DNA of 9,079 nucleotides from Planctomycetaceae bacterium (lineage in GTDB: Bacteria; Planctomycetota; Planctomycetia; Pirellulales; Thermoguttaceae), in the NCBI GenBank assembly GCA_015062085.1, contig SUVI01000149.1, forward strand, positions 1 to 9,079. Reading direction: 5' to 3'. How positions within the stretch are numbered: the first letter of the stretch is position 1; each line of letters begins with the position of its first letter. Below are positions 1 to 6,326 of the stretch, in pieces. Under the pieces are notes generated by a model, which was given only the letters and a program-made list of their open reading frames with translations, made no database searches and had not been told where the DNA came from. The position numbers and the translations under genes were made by a program.

Positions 1-496
1 TCTCGCCTTCCAGCCAGCTGTCCAGCCGTGAGAGATTCGCGCCGATACTGTCCTTGCTCACGATCAGCAGATTTTCATCCTTTTTGATCGAGCTGGAACG
101 TTTATGCCGCGGCGAACCGGACACGATACGATACTTGAAAAATGACGCGTGAGGCATCTTGTCCGCGAAGGCGTACTTCTGAAAAGATTCCGCCGCCTGG
201 TCCAAAAGCGAATGACGGTGCGCGATCCAGAGAATTTTGATGTTTTTGTCCAGCGCGTTACTTAAAAGCCACGAAGACGCCGTGTAGGTTTTCCCGCCGC
301 CGGTCGGAAGAACGAGCAAGGTACTGAAAGACGGTTCCTGATTGATGAGTGAGAGATTTTTAAACGCTTCTTCCTGATGCTGATACGGAGTCCGCTGAAT
401 GAAACCGCGTTTAGGAACGACTGTTCCTACTGACTGACTGACTGACTGACTGACTGACTGACTGACTGACTCTGTTTTTTGTTCATTTTTCTTCAC
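1..496 (-). CDS. ResIII/DEAD-like superfamily 2 helicase, N-terminal part, putatively phase-variable
   Basis: This is the first ~165 residues of an ATP-dependent DNA/RNA helicase-type protein; the rest lies beyond the left edge. Counting from the GTG at 496-494, residues 10-22 are Ser-Val-Ser-Gln repeats encoded by the tetranucleotide tract. A Q-motif-like segment (PYQHQEEAF) is at 37-45. A Walker A motif (PTGGGKT) is at 64-70. It is followed by a motif Ia-like segment (WIAHRHSLLDQA), as in type III restriction Res subunits and related SF2 helicases. The frame is open from 496 to base 1, with a stop (TGA) just upstream at 499-497. GTG 496 is the only in-frame start I see before Walker A. An ATG at 486, with a purine-rich stretch (GAAGAAAA) before it, is in another frame and hits TAG at 429-427 right after the tract. 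Adding one repeat unit or losing two would put that ATG in frame. The helicase family is clear from the motifs. Restriction or other defence function is inference, since motif II and partner genes are not visible. Confidence 0.8.
   Translation of the reverse strand, partial: MKKNEQKTESVSQSVSQSVSQSVGTVVPKRGFIQRTPYQHQEEAFKNLSLINQEPSFSTLLVLPTGGGKTYTASSWLLSNALDKNIKILWIAHRHSLLDQAAESFQKYAFADKMPHASFFKYRIVSGSPRHKRSSSIKKDENLLIVSKDSIGANLSRLDSWLEGE
429..471. repeat. Tetranucleotide tandem repeat (TGAC)10.75, candidate phase-variation tract
   Basis: The plus strand reads AC, then ten perfect TGAC units (431-470), then T, giving 43 bases without a mismatch. On the coding (minus) strand it is GTCA repeated, which encodes Val-Ser-Gln-Ser in all three frames and contains no stop. 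It lies within the first ~25 codons of the helicase gene. A change of one unit by slipped-strand mispairing would shift the frame. Tetranucleotide tracts of this kind at the 5' end of genes are the classical contingency-locus design, for example in Haemophilus mod and lic genes. Confidence 0.95.
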
Positions 497-500
497 TCAT
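483..500 (-). other. Five-codon leader ORF overlapping the out-of-frame ATG of the helicase
   Basis: On the minus strand an ATG at 500-498 opens a five-codon frame (M-S-E-E-K) that ends at TGA 485-483. That stop overlaps the second ATG (486-484) as ATGA, the usual geometry of translational coupling. Ribosomes ending the leader could restart at ATG 486, whose frame enters the TGAC tract. No strong Shine-Dalgarno sequence precedes ATG 500. The arrangement is visible in the sequence; that it is translated is inference. Confidence 0.35.
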
Positions 501-526
501 TTGATTTATTTACAGGCTGATTTCGC

Positions 527-575
527 AAAAACTTCCGTTTCCAGAAGAGTTGACGCATTTTCTGAAAACGGAAGT
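527..575 (-). terminator. Rho-independent terminator, end of the etf/acyl-CoA dehydrogenase operon
   Basis: The arms at 575-561 and 545-531 form a 15-base inverted repeat with one mismatch, around a 15-base loop. On the minus strand the right arm runs into five T (531-527). This fits an intrinsic terminator for transcripts arriving from the dehydrogenase gene, whose stop is at 645-643. It also separates that operon from the helicase gene. Confidence 0.65.
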
Positions 576-594
576 AAGGTGTTTTCTGAAAAGA

Positions 595-629
595 TCCTGA
601 AAACCAAATCTTAAAATTGGTTTTCAGGA
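595..629 (-). terminator. Perfect 13-bp hairpin just after the acyl-CoA dehydrogenase stop
   Basis: TCCTGAAAACCAA (595-607) and its exact complement (617-629) flank a 9-base loop, 14 bases after the dehydrogenase stop codon. No clean T-run follows on the minus strand (ATCTTTTC), so it may be an mRNA 3'-end stabiliser or a weak first terminator before the better one at 527-575. Confidence 0.5.
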
Positions 630-642
630 CCAGTTACGGATC

Positions 643-2388
643 TCACTCCGCCGCGGGGACCGGTCCGACGATCTCAAGGTAGGAGTCGACGGCAAGCTGG
701 CTGCCGGTGAGGATCTGAAGAAGGTTCTTCTCGATCAGCGGCATCTCGCGGGCAAGGAAGTACTTCAGGATCGTCTTTTTGCGGTCGCAAAGCGCAGCCT
801 GTTTCAGGAGATAGTGGCCGATGATGACGTCGCAGCCCATCTCGACCAGACGGCGCGCGTTCAGGTCCGTGTACGTGACGGATTTCGCTTTCACGAATTC
901 CACACCCTGAACGACCTTTTCCTTCGCGGTGACCAGCTGGGCTTTCAGAGCTTCAAGTTCCGCATCTTCGTAGACCGTCTGCTCAAATTCTTCCACATAC
1001 GACTGGAAAATACCGCTCGTGATCCCCTTGATGGCCGCCACGACCTGGAGCTGGCTCGTTCCTTCGTAAATGTTCGTGATCCGCGCGTCGCGGGCATACC
1101 GTTCCGCCGCGTAATCCTTCATGTACCCGGAACCGCCGAGGACCTGGATCGCATCGTACGCCACTTTGTTGCACATTTCCGAAGAATAGAACTTCGACAT
1201 CGGCGTGAGCATCGCGTTCAGACGCTTCAGCGACTTCATCAGGCGCTTGAGCGGCATCGATTTCTCTTTCGGAAGATCCGGAACGGTTTCCGTCACGCGC
1301 TGCGCATTGTGCTCCTGGTCGCAGACTGCCGCAGTCTCATACGTGAGCGCACGGGCAGCTTCGATCGAAACGCGAGAGTCGGTCAGAAGTTCCGCGACAG
1401 CCGGCAGGTTTTCGATCGGACCGCCGAACTGGCAGCGGGAATTCGCATAAACGCGGGCAAGACGGAATGCAGCTTCCGCAACCCCTAGCGACTGGGCGGC
1501 AATGCCGAGACGCGCACCGTTCATCAGTGCCATGACGTACGTGATCAGACCGCGCTGACGGTCGCCGATGAGCTTCGCCGGGCAGTTCGTGAAGACCAGC
1601 TCGCACGTCGGGGAACCGTGGATGCCGAGTTTGTGCTCAAGGTGACGCACTTTAACGCACTCGTTCCGTTCCGAGATGAAGAGGCTCAGACCGCGTCCGT
1701 CGTCAATATCGTGTTCACTGCGCGCCAGCGTGAGGAGGATCTCGCCGCAGCCGTTGGTGATGAAGCGTTTCACGCCGTTGAGCAGCCACTGCCCCGTCGC
1801 TTCGTCGTAATCCGCACGCAGACGGACAGCCTGAAGGTCGGAACCGGCATCCGGCTCGGTAAGGACCATTGCGCCGGTAACTTCGCCGGAGCAGAAACGG
1901 GAGAGCGTTTCGTCCTTGATCTCTTGGCTCGCGAACGCGTTGATCGTTTCCGCGATCCCCTGGAGCCCGAACATGTTCATGAACGAAACGTCGCCGCGCG
2001 AGACGATCTCCGTCGCCATCGTGTAGATGAGCGTCGGGCAGTTCAGTCCTCCGTAACGCCGCGGCAGCGTGAATCCCATCAGATCCGCGGCTCCCATTTT
2101 GTCGAGATTTTCGCGCACCTTCGGGTTCAGCGTGACGGTCCCGTCATCGTTGAGCGTGTTCCCTTCTTCGTCCACCTGCTCGGCATTTTTCGCCAAGGTG
2201 TCCGCAGCGATCTGTCCGGCGATCTCCAAAACGCGGCGGTAATTGTCTACCGCGTCGTCCAAATCGTACGGCACATAATCCGCATCGCCGTTTTCGGCAT
2301 GATCTTCCTGAATTTCGGCCAGTTTTTTGACGTCGATCGCCTTGAAGTAAAACTGGATGTCTTCATTATCGAGATAAAAGTTTCCCAT
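643..2388 (-). CDS. Acyl-CoA dehydrogenase, long form (~580 aa)
   Basis: This FAD enzyme should introduce a 2,3-double bond into an acyl-CoA thioester in the cytoplasm and pass the electrons to the EtfAB encoded upstream in the same operon. An N-terminal extension (residues 1-60, beginning MGNFYLDNEDIQFYF) resembles the AcylCoA_DH_N segment of FadE-type dehydrogenases. The middle domain carries LTEPDAGSD (176-184), close to the first family signature. The C-terminal domain carries QVLGGSGYMKDYAAERYARD (415-434), which fits the second signature. YEGTSQLQ (441-448) supplies the probable catalytic base Glu442. The 581 residues far exceed the ~380 of short-chain enzymes and match the longer FadE-like class, including an extra C-terminal helical part (about 460-580). 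The ATG follows the etfA stop by 35 bases, with only a weak purine stretch (GAAAAG) as ribosome site. The family is certain; chain length and substrate cannot be read from the sequence. Confidence 0.93.
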   Translation of the reverse strand: MGNFYLDNEDIQFYFKAIDVKKLAEIQEDHAENGDADYVPYDLDDAVDNYRRVLEIAGQIAADTLAKNAEQVDEEGNTLNDDGTVTLNPKVRENLDKMGAADLMGFTLPRRYGGLNCPTLIYTMATEIVSRGDVSFMNMFGLQGIAETINAFASQEIKDETLSRFCSGEVTGAMVLTEPDAGSDLQAVRLRADYDEATGQWLLNGVKRFITNGCGEILLTLARSEHDIDDGRGLSLFISERNECVKVRHLEHKLGIHGSPTCELVFTNCPAKLIGDRQRGLITYVMALMNGARLGIAAQSLGVAEAAFRLARVYANSRCQFGGPIENLPAVAELLTDSRVSIEAARALTYETAAVCDQEHNAQRVTETVPDLPKEKSMPLKRLMKSLKRLNAMLTPMSKFYSSEMCNKVAYDAIQVLGGSGYMKDYAAERYARDARITNIYEGTSQLQVVAAIKGITSGIFQSYVEEFEQTVYEDAELEALKAQLVTAKEKVVQGVEFVKAKSVTYTDLNARRLVEMGCDVIIGHYLLKQAALCDRKKTILKYFLAREMPLIEKNLLQILTGSQLAVDSYLEIVGPVPAAE

Positions 2389-2423
2389 GATCTTTTCAGT
2401 TTTTTTGGTAAAGGGTGAAAGTT

Positions 2424-3464
2424 TTAGTCTTCACGGCGTCGATTTTTGACGGCTTTCGTGAGCATCGGCACCACTTTGTTCAGGTCGCCGACGATCCCAT
2501 AGTGCGCGACCGAGAAGATCGGTGCCTGCGGGTCGGTATTGATGGCGATGATCTTGGCGGAATCCTGCATACCGGCACAGTGCTGGATCGCACCGCTGAT
2601 CCCGACCGCGATGTAAAGGGCCGGACGCACGGTCGTACCGGTCTGTCCGATCTGGTACTCCTTACCGATGAACCCGCTATCCACGGCCGCACGGCTCGCA
2701 CCGACCACACCGCCCAGCGCGGCAGCCAGTTCACGCAGCTGCTCGAAATTCTCTTTGCTTCCGACACCGCCGCCGCCTGCGACGATGATGCGCGCAGCCT
2801 TGAGATTCACCTTGCGCTCTTCCACATGGCGTTCGATGACCTGCACGAGTTCCGCCAAAGGATCGAGACCTTCGACCGTCTCCGAAATGACGTTTCCGGT
2901 CCGGTTCGCATCTGCGGGCTGCATGCTCATGACGCCTTCACGCACCGTCGCCATCTGCGGCCAGCTGTCGTAGTTCACGATCGTCGCAACGATATTGCCG
3001 CCGAAAGCCGGACGGATCTGAAGAAGCAGATTTTCATGTACTTCCTTCGTACGGTTGTCCGTCACGTTGCTGATGTCCAGTTCCGTGCAGTCCGCAGTCA
3101 GACCGGAACGGGTCTCGCTCGCAATGCGCGGCGCAAGGTCACGTCCCAGCGGCGTCGCACCGAAAAGCATGATCTGCGGCTCATGCTTCGCGATGAGCGT
3201 GCAGACCGTTTTCGCGTACGGACTGGACGTAAAGTATTTCAGAGACGGAGCATCCACGACGTAAACATTGTCCACGCCCTGCGCGATGAGCTGTTTCGGC
3301 ATGTCGCCAAGTTCGTATCCAGGCAGTACCGCTCCGACCTTCACGCCGAGCCGGTCCGCAAGTTCACGCGCTTTCCCGCACAATTCCAGCGAAACGTCCG
3401 CAAGGACTCCGTCCTGCTGTTCCGCATATACCCAAACTTCACCTTGTCGATTCGGTTTTCCCAT
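2424..3464 (-). CDS. etfA: Electron transfer flavoprotein, alpha subunit
   Basis: This is the alpha subunit of the heterodimeric flavoprotein that accepts electrons from acyl-CoA dehydrogenases. The N-terminal half (about 8-200) is the alpha/beta ETF domain. The C-terminal half is the FAD-binding domain, with VGASRAAVDSGF (253-264), QIGQTGTTVRP (271-281) and the family signature from LYIAVGISGAIQH (283-295) through IIAIN (305-309). These fit the flavin contacts known for the family. The length of 346 residues is normal to slightly long. It starts at ATG 3464, 63 bases after the etfB stop and with only a weak AAGAAA as ribosome site, and ends 35 bases before the dehydrogenase. The order etfB-etfA-dehydrogenase on one strand indicates a single operon. 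Confidence 0.95.
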   Translation of the reverse strand: MGKPNRQGEVWVYAEQQDGVLADVSLELCGKARELADRLGVKVGAVLPGYELGDMPKQLIAQGVDNVYVVDAPSLKYFTSSPYAKTVCTLIAKHEPQIMLFGATPLGRDLAPRIASETRSGLTADCTELDISNVTDNRTKEVHENLLLQIRPAFGGNIVATIVNYDSWPQMATVREGVMSMQPADANRTGNVISETVEGLDPLAELVQVIERHVEERKVNLKAARIIVAGGGGVGSKENFEQLRELAAALGGVVGASRAAVDSGFIGKEYQIGQTGTTVRPALYIAVGISGAIQHCAGMQDSAKIIAINTDPQAPIFSVAHYGIVGDLNKVVPMLTKAVKNRRRED

Positions 3465-3527
3465 GATTTTTCTTTTTTATCTTAAGGTTTGATGATTTGT
3501 TTCTGTGAATATCCGAAGAACGCAAAA

Positions 3528-4391
3528 TCAAAGCGTGCGTTCAGAGATCAGTTCCTGGATCAGGCCCGTGATACCCTCTTCCGTCGGTTCGACTGCCGTG
3601 AAGCCTTCCTTCGTCAGGACGATGGACTCCACGCGGAAGACCTTCGTCGGGGAACCCGCCAGACCGCAGCGGTTCAGATCCGCATTGATGTCGTCCAGCG
3701 TCCACTGCTCGAGAAGAAGTCCTTTCTCCTTCAGTTCTTCGGCCTTTTCCGAAGTCACTTCCGCAGGAACGGCCGCGTGTTTGTTCCGCATGACCTTTTT
3801 CGCAGCGAACGGACGCGGCTCATTCGCCGTCTCGATGACCGTGACCAGAGCGGGAAGCTGCACGTCCACGATCTCAAATCCGTTTCCGATATTGCGGCGG
3901 ATCCGGGCCGTTTTCGTCTCGCCGTCTTTCACGTCAACGACTTCTTCCAGATACGTCACCTGCGGGATCTCAAGTTTCTCCGCGATCTGCGGACCCGTCT
4001 GAGCCGTATCGCCATCGATGGCCTGACGACCGCAAAGAACGAAATCATAATTTCCGATCGTCCGGACTGCCTGCGACAAAATGTAGCTCGTCGCAAGCGT
4101 ATCGCTCGCTGCTGCGCGACGGTCCGTCAAAAGGATCGCCCGGTCTGCACCGCGGTAAAGGCACGCACGCAGCACATCCGCCGCTTTCGGAGGTCCCATC
4201 GTCACCACCGTTACCGTGCCGCCAAATCGGTCGCGGATCTCAAGGGCCGTTTCCAAAGCGTGAAGGTCTTCCGGGTTGAAGATCGTCGGGAGAGCCGCTC
4301 GGTTCACTGTCCCCTCCGGCGTCATCGCATCCGATGTCACGTTCGCCGTATCGGGTACCTGTTTGACACAAACTATCGAATTAAATCCCAC
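3528..4391 (-). CDS. etfB: Electron transfer flavoprotein, beta subunit (clostridial-like)
   Basis: This is the beta subunit of EtfAB and the first gene of the operon. With the start chosen here it has 287 residues. Visible family motifs are VKQVPD (9-14), NPEDLHALETALEIRD (39-54) and CGRQAIDGDTAQTGP (120-134), the nucleotide-binding loop. ANEPR (189-193) follows a conserved LPALVTV. The GRQAIDGDTAQ form and the preceding LLTDR...DTLATSY pattern resemble clostridial and other anaerobe EtfB rather than the mitochondrial form (from memory, not aligned). The start is GTG 4391-4389: GGAG sits 8 bases upstream, translation begins MGFNSIVCVKQ as usual for the family, and the upstream ATG at 4457 overlaps the -10 of the promoter and would lie outside the transcript. 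Confidence 0.93.
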   Translation of the reverse strand: MGFNSIVCVKQVPDTANVTSDAMTPEGTVNRAALPTIFNPEDLHALETALEIRDRFGGTVTVVTMGPPKAADVLRACLYRGADRAILLTDRRAAASDTLATSYILSQAVRTIGNYDFVLCGRQAIDGDTAQTGPQIAEKLEIPQVTYLEEVVDVKDGETKTARIRRNIGNGFEIVDVQLPALVTVIETANEPRPFAAKKVMRNKHAAVPAEVTSEKAEELKEKGLLLEQWTLDDINADLNRCGLAGSPTKVFRVESIVLTKEGFTAVEPTEEGITGLIQELISERTL

Positions 4392-4447
4392 GGAAATCAC
4401 TCCATTTCTATTTTCGTTAAAGTTTACACCATGTTTCCATTTCGTGT

Positions 4448-4476
4448 ATTTTAGCACATTTTGACGTTTTCGTCAA
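4448..4476 (-). promoter_or_regulatory. Sigma70-type promoter of the etfB-etfA-dehydrogenase operon
   Basis: On the minus strand TTGACG (4476-4471) and TAAAAT (4453-4448) are separated by exactly 17 bases, close to the consensus. Transcription should begin near 4441, giving a leader of about 50 bases before GTG 4391. The promoter position independently supports that GTG over the upstream ATG. Confidence 0.7.
4461..4476. promoter_or_regulatory. Palindrome TTGACG-N4-CGTCAA overlapping the -35 box, candidate operator
   Basis: The 16 bases TTGACGTTTTCGTCAA form a perfect 6-bp inverted repeat with a 4-base spacer. One arm is the -35 hexamer of the etf promoter and the other lies in its spacer, where a bound repressor would block RNA polymerase. 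No regulator gene is in the window and I cannot assign the site to a known family. Confidence 0.45.
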
Positions 4477-4548
4477 GACTATACGCAAAACTACATTTCT
4501 TCATTAGTTTCGGCAAAATTTCACACAAAACTGAAATTTTTTTGTTTT

Positions 4549-4569
4549 TTATTCCTGTTTTGGGAATAA
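4549..4569. promoter_or_regulatory. 7-bp inverted repeat TTATTCC-N7-GGAATAA, possible operator
   Basis: TTATTCC (4549-4555) and GGAATAA (4563-4569) are exact complements around TGTTTTG. The spacing suits a dimeric regulator. It lies about 75 bases upstream of the etf -35 and 120 bases upstream of the GH43-like gene's -35. In such an AT-rich spacer a chance match is quite possible. Confidence 0.2.
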
Positions 4570-4690
4570 TTTTACAGTTTTTTTAAAAATTTTCCTGAAC
4601 TGAACTTTTCGTCCCATCAAACAGCGTACCAGTCCGCTTCGCGATTTCGACTACTGAAAACACACAAGAGCCAAAATTAGAAGCCCCCCG

Positions 4691-4718
4691 TTGAAATTTT
4701 AAGACTTCCTGATAAAAT
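4691..4718 (+). promoter_or_regulatory. Probable sigma70-type promoter of the GH43-like gene
   Basis: TTGAAA (4691-4696) and TAAAAT (4713-4718) are 16 bases apart. Initiation near 4725 would give a leader of about 45 bases with the ribosome site AAAGGG (4757-4762 region) six bases before the ATG at 4769. Confidence 0.5.
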
Positions 4719-4768
4719 GAAAGAAACTTCAAAATTTTCACCTTACATATATATTTAAAGGGATCCAT

Positions 4769-5965
4769 ATGCGAAATTTTTTGATAAAATTCAGCGCAGC
4801 CGTCTGCCTTCTGTTCCTCACCAGCCTTTCCCTGCAGGCAGAGACCGCCGAACAGCGTCACGAACAGCGTCACGAACAGCGTCACGAGCCGATCCCAAAT
4901 GAAAGTTTCCGTCCCGGCGAAGTCTGGCTCGATGAAGCCGGAGTTCCGATCAACGCGCACGGCGGGGGGATCCTCTTTCACGAAGGACGCTACTACTGGT
5001 TCGGCGAGCACAAGATCGAAGGGGAAGCCGGGAATCTCGCACAGGTCGGCGTTCACTGCTATTCGTCGGCGGATCTCTACAATTGGCGGGATGAAGGCAT
5101 CGCGCTGAAAGTCTCCGAAAACCCGCGCTCCGACATCGCGAAAGGCTGTATTCTGGAGCGTCCCAAAGTCATTTATTGTGCCAAAACAAAATCTTTCGTC
5201 ATGTGGTTCCATCTCGAACTCAGCCAAAACTACTCCTCGGCACGCAGCGGGGTCGCAGTTGCCAAAAACGTCACGGGACCGTACCGATTCATAGAATCGA
5301 AACGCATCAACGCAGGTTTCTGGCCGATGAATGTTTTCGGACGATTCAAGGAACCGCTGCGTCCGGAAGAAAAAGAGTACCTCAGCGGGATCAAAATGCA
5401 CGGCGGACCGGTCGACGGCTACCCGCTCGACATGATCTACCGGCGTGACTTTTTCGACGGACAGATGGCGCGCGACATGACGCTTTTCGTCGACGATGAC
5501 GGAACGGCATACCACATTTACTCCTCGGAAGAAAATGGTACGCTGCACATCGCGCAGCTTTCCGACGACTATCTGTCGCACACCGGATTCTGGGTCCGTG
5601 CCTTCCCGGGAAAATTCAATGAAGCTCCCGCGATCTTCAAAAAAGACGGAAAATACTACCTTTTCACCTCTGGCTGTACCGGCTGGGCTCCCAATGCGGC
5701 ACGGCTAGCGGTCGCGGATTCCCTGACTGGCGAGTGGACGGAACTTGGAAATCCATGCCGCGGGACCGACGAAGAAAAGTCGCTGACCTTCCGCTCACAG
5801 AGCACGTACGTACTCCCCGTCGTTGGAAGATCCGACACGTTCATCTTCATGGCAGATCGCTGGGATCCGAAAAACGCGATCGACGGCCGATACGTCTGGC
5901 TCCCCGTCCTTTTCGACGAGAACGGCATACCGTACCTGGAATGGCGGGATGAATGGAAATACTAA
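4769..5965 (+). CDS. Secreted GH43-like glycoside hydrolase (exo-beta-1,3-galactanase-like)
   Basis: This is an exported enzyme predicted to release sugars from a plant or algal polysaccharide. Residues 1-24 form a signal peptide: R/K near the start, a hydrophobic core to about 22, and likely cleavage after LQA. Three EQRH repeats (28-39) follow at the mature N-terminus. The remainder fits a single five-bladed GH43 propeller: NAHGGGILFHEGRYYWFGE (62-80), ERPKVIY (130-136), ARDMTLFVDDDGTAYHIYSSE (234-254), NEAPAIF (284-290) and RSQSTYVLP (342-350). Glu285 fits the catalytic acid. The usual GH43 N-terminal Asp base is replaced by the NAHGGG segment, and Gln344 sits where galactanases of subfamily 24 are reported to use Gln. 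GH43 fold is well supported and galactanase activity is inference. With 398 residues and no carbohydrate-binding module, it seems a stand-alone enzyme. The start has a good ribosome site (AAAGGG). Confidence 0.82.
   Translation: MRNFLIKFSAAVCLLFLTSLSLQAETAEQRHEQRHEQRHEPIPNESFRPGEVWLDEAGVPINAHGGGILFHEGRYYWFGEHKIEGEAGNLAQVGVHCYSSADLYNWRDEGIALKVSENPRSDIAKGCILERPKVIYCAKTKSFVMWFHLELSQNYSSARSGVAVAKNVTGPYRFIESKRINAGFWPMNVFGRFKEPLRPEEKEYLSGIKMHGGPVDGYPLDMIYRRDFFDGQMARDMTLFVDDDGTAYHIYSSEENGTLHIAQLSDDYLSHTGFWVRAFPGKFNEAPAIFKKDGKYYLFTSGCTGWAPNAARLAVADSLTGEWTELGNPCRGTDEEKSLTFRSQSTYVLPVVGRSDTFIFMADRWDPKNAIDGRYVWLPVLFDENGIPYLEWRDEWKY
4850..4885 (+). repeat. Three perfect 12-bp tandem repeats encoding EQRH
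   Basis: GAACAGCGTCAC occurs three times head to tail at 4850-4861, 4862-4873 and 4874-4885, followed by a partial unit. Each unit is four codons, so copy changes would keep the frame and only lengthen or shorten the linker between the signal peptide and the catalytic domain. Confidence 0.95.
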
Positions 5966-6013
5966 ACCAACGGTAGTTCTGAAGTCCCCTCTGAATTACT
6001 ATCGGGATCCCCA

Positions 6014-6051
6014 AACGTGAGTTTCCTTCTCCGGAAATTCACGTTTTTTTT
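6014..6051 (+). terminator. Rho-independent terminator of the GH43-like gene
   Basis: The arms 6014-6026 and 6033-6045 form a 13-bp stem with one G-U wobble and a six-base loop. A T-run follows to 6051. It lies about 50 bases after the GH43-like gene stop. Confidence 0.9.
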
Positions 6052-6253
6052 GTAAAAGGTCCATCCGGCAGCTGGATCCATACTTGCCGGAAGAGCAAAA
6101 CGCTCCTGAAACATGCAAAAATTTCGATTTTCCAGAGTCCACTTTAGAAAACCCTCAAAAAAAATCCCAAATTTTAATCTTTTTTTAGAGAAGCTAGAAT
6201 ATTACCCAACCTTACTTTTATTTTCTCCAATTTCTCAAACTTCCCTACAGTCA

Positions 6254-6284
6254 CCACCCAAAAACCACCCAAAAACCACCCAAA
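6254..6284 (+). repeat. 11-bp tandem repeat CCACCCAAAAA, 2.8 copies
   Basis: Units occupy 6254-6264, 6265-6275 and a partial 6276-6284, without mismatch. They lie in a stretch (about 6160-6300) where the plus strand is mostly C, T and A with very little G. Confidence 0.9.
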
Positions 6285-6326
6285 CTCACTGTCCCCCCTA
6301 AACAAACAACAAGATAGTTAAAATAC

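Larger units (their letters stand above)
4392..4768. other. Divergent intergenic region between etfB and the GH43-like gene
   Basis: These 377 AT-rich bases hold the etf promoter (minus strand), the GH43-like gene promoter (plus strand) and a dyad at 4549-4569. Long T-runs (about 4535-4550 and 4576-4583) lie between them. I see no gene; the long reading frame that enters it on the minus strand is the antisense of the GH43-like gene. Confidence 0.7.

Noticed and set aside
429..471. CRISPR repeat or assembly artefact as explanation of the TGAC tract
   Set aside because: There are no spacers, so it is not CRISPR. An assembly error in copy number is possible, but the tract itself sits cleanly in a coding frame and is unlikely to be invented.
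814..2418. Plus-strand frames of 224 and 266 codons opposite the acyl-CoA dehydrogenase
   Set aside because: Shadows caused by codon bias of the real gene; the composition is not protein-like.
2415..3485. 356-codon plus-strand reading frame opposite etfA
   Set aside because: It mirrors etfA codon for codon on the opposite strand, is Arg/His/Asp-rich without a recognisable domain, and etfA is certain.
3489..4454. 321-codon plus-strand reading frame opposite etfB
   Set aside because: Antisense to a certain gene, with low-complexity basic composition and no motif.
4392..4457. Upstream ATG extension of etfB by 22 residues
   Set aside because: The ATG lies over the promoter -10 region, has no ribosome site, and the added residues do not fit the family N-terminus.
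4583..5581. 332-codon minus-strand frame opposite the GH43-like gene
   Set aside because: Antisense to a gene with a signal peptide and family motifs; its 3' part covers the divergent promoter.
6065..6090. CCGGCA/TGCCGG inverted repeat as a second terminator of the GH43-like gene
   Set aside because: Six-base arms, a 14-base loop and no following T-run; the strong terminator at 6014-6051 suffices.
6113..6301. 62-codon plus-strand frame in the spacer
   Set aside because: Low-complexity, runs through the CCACCCAAAAA repeat and has no ribosome site.
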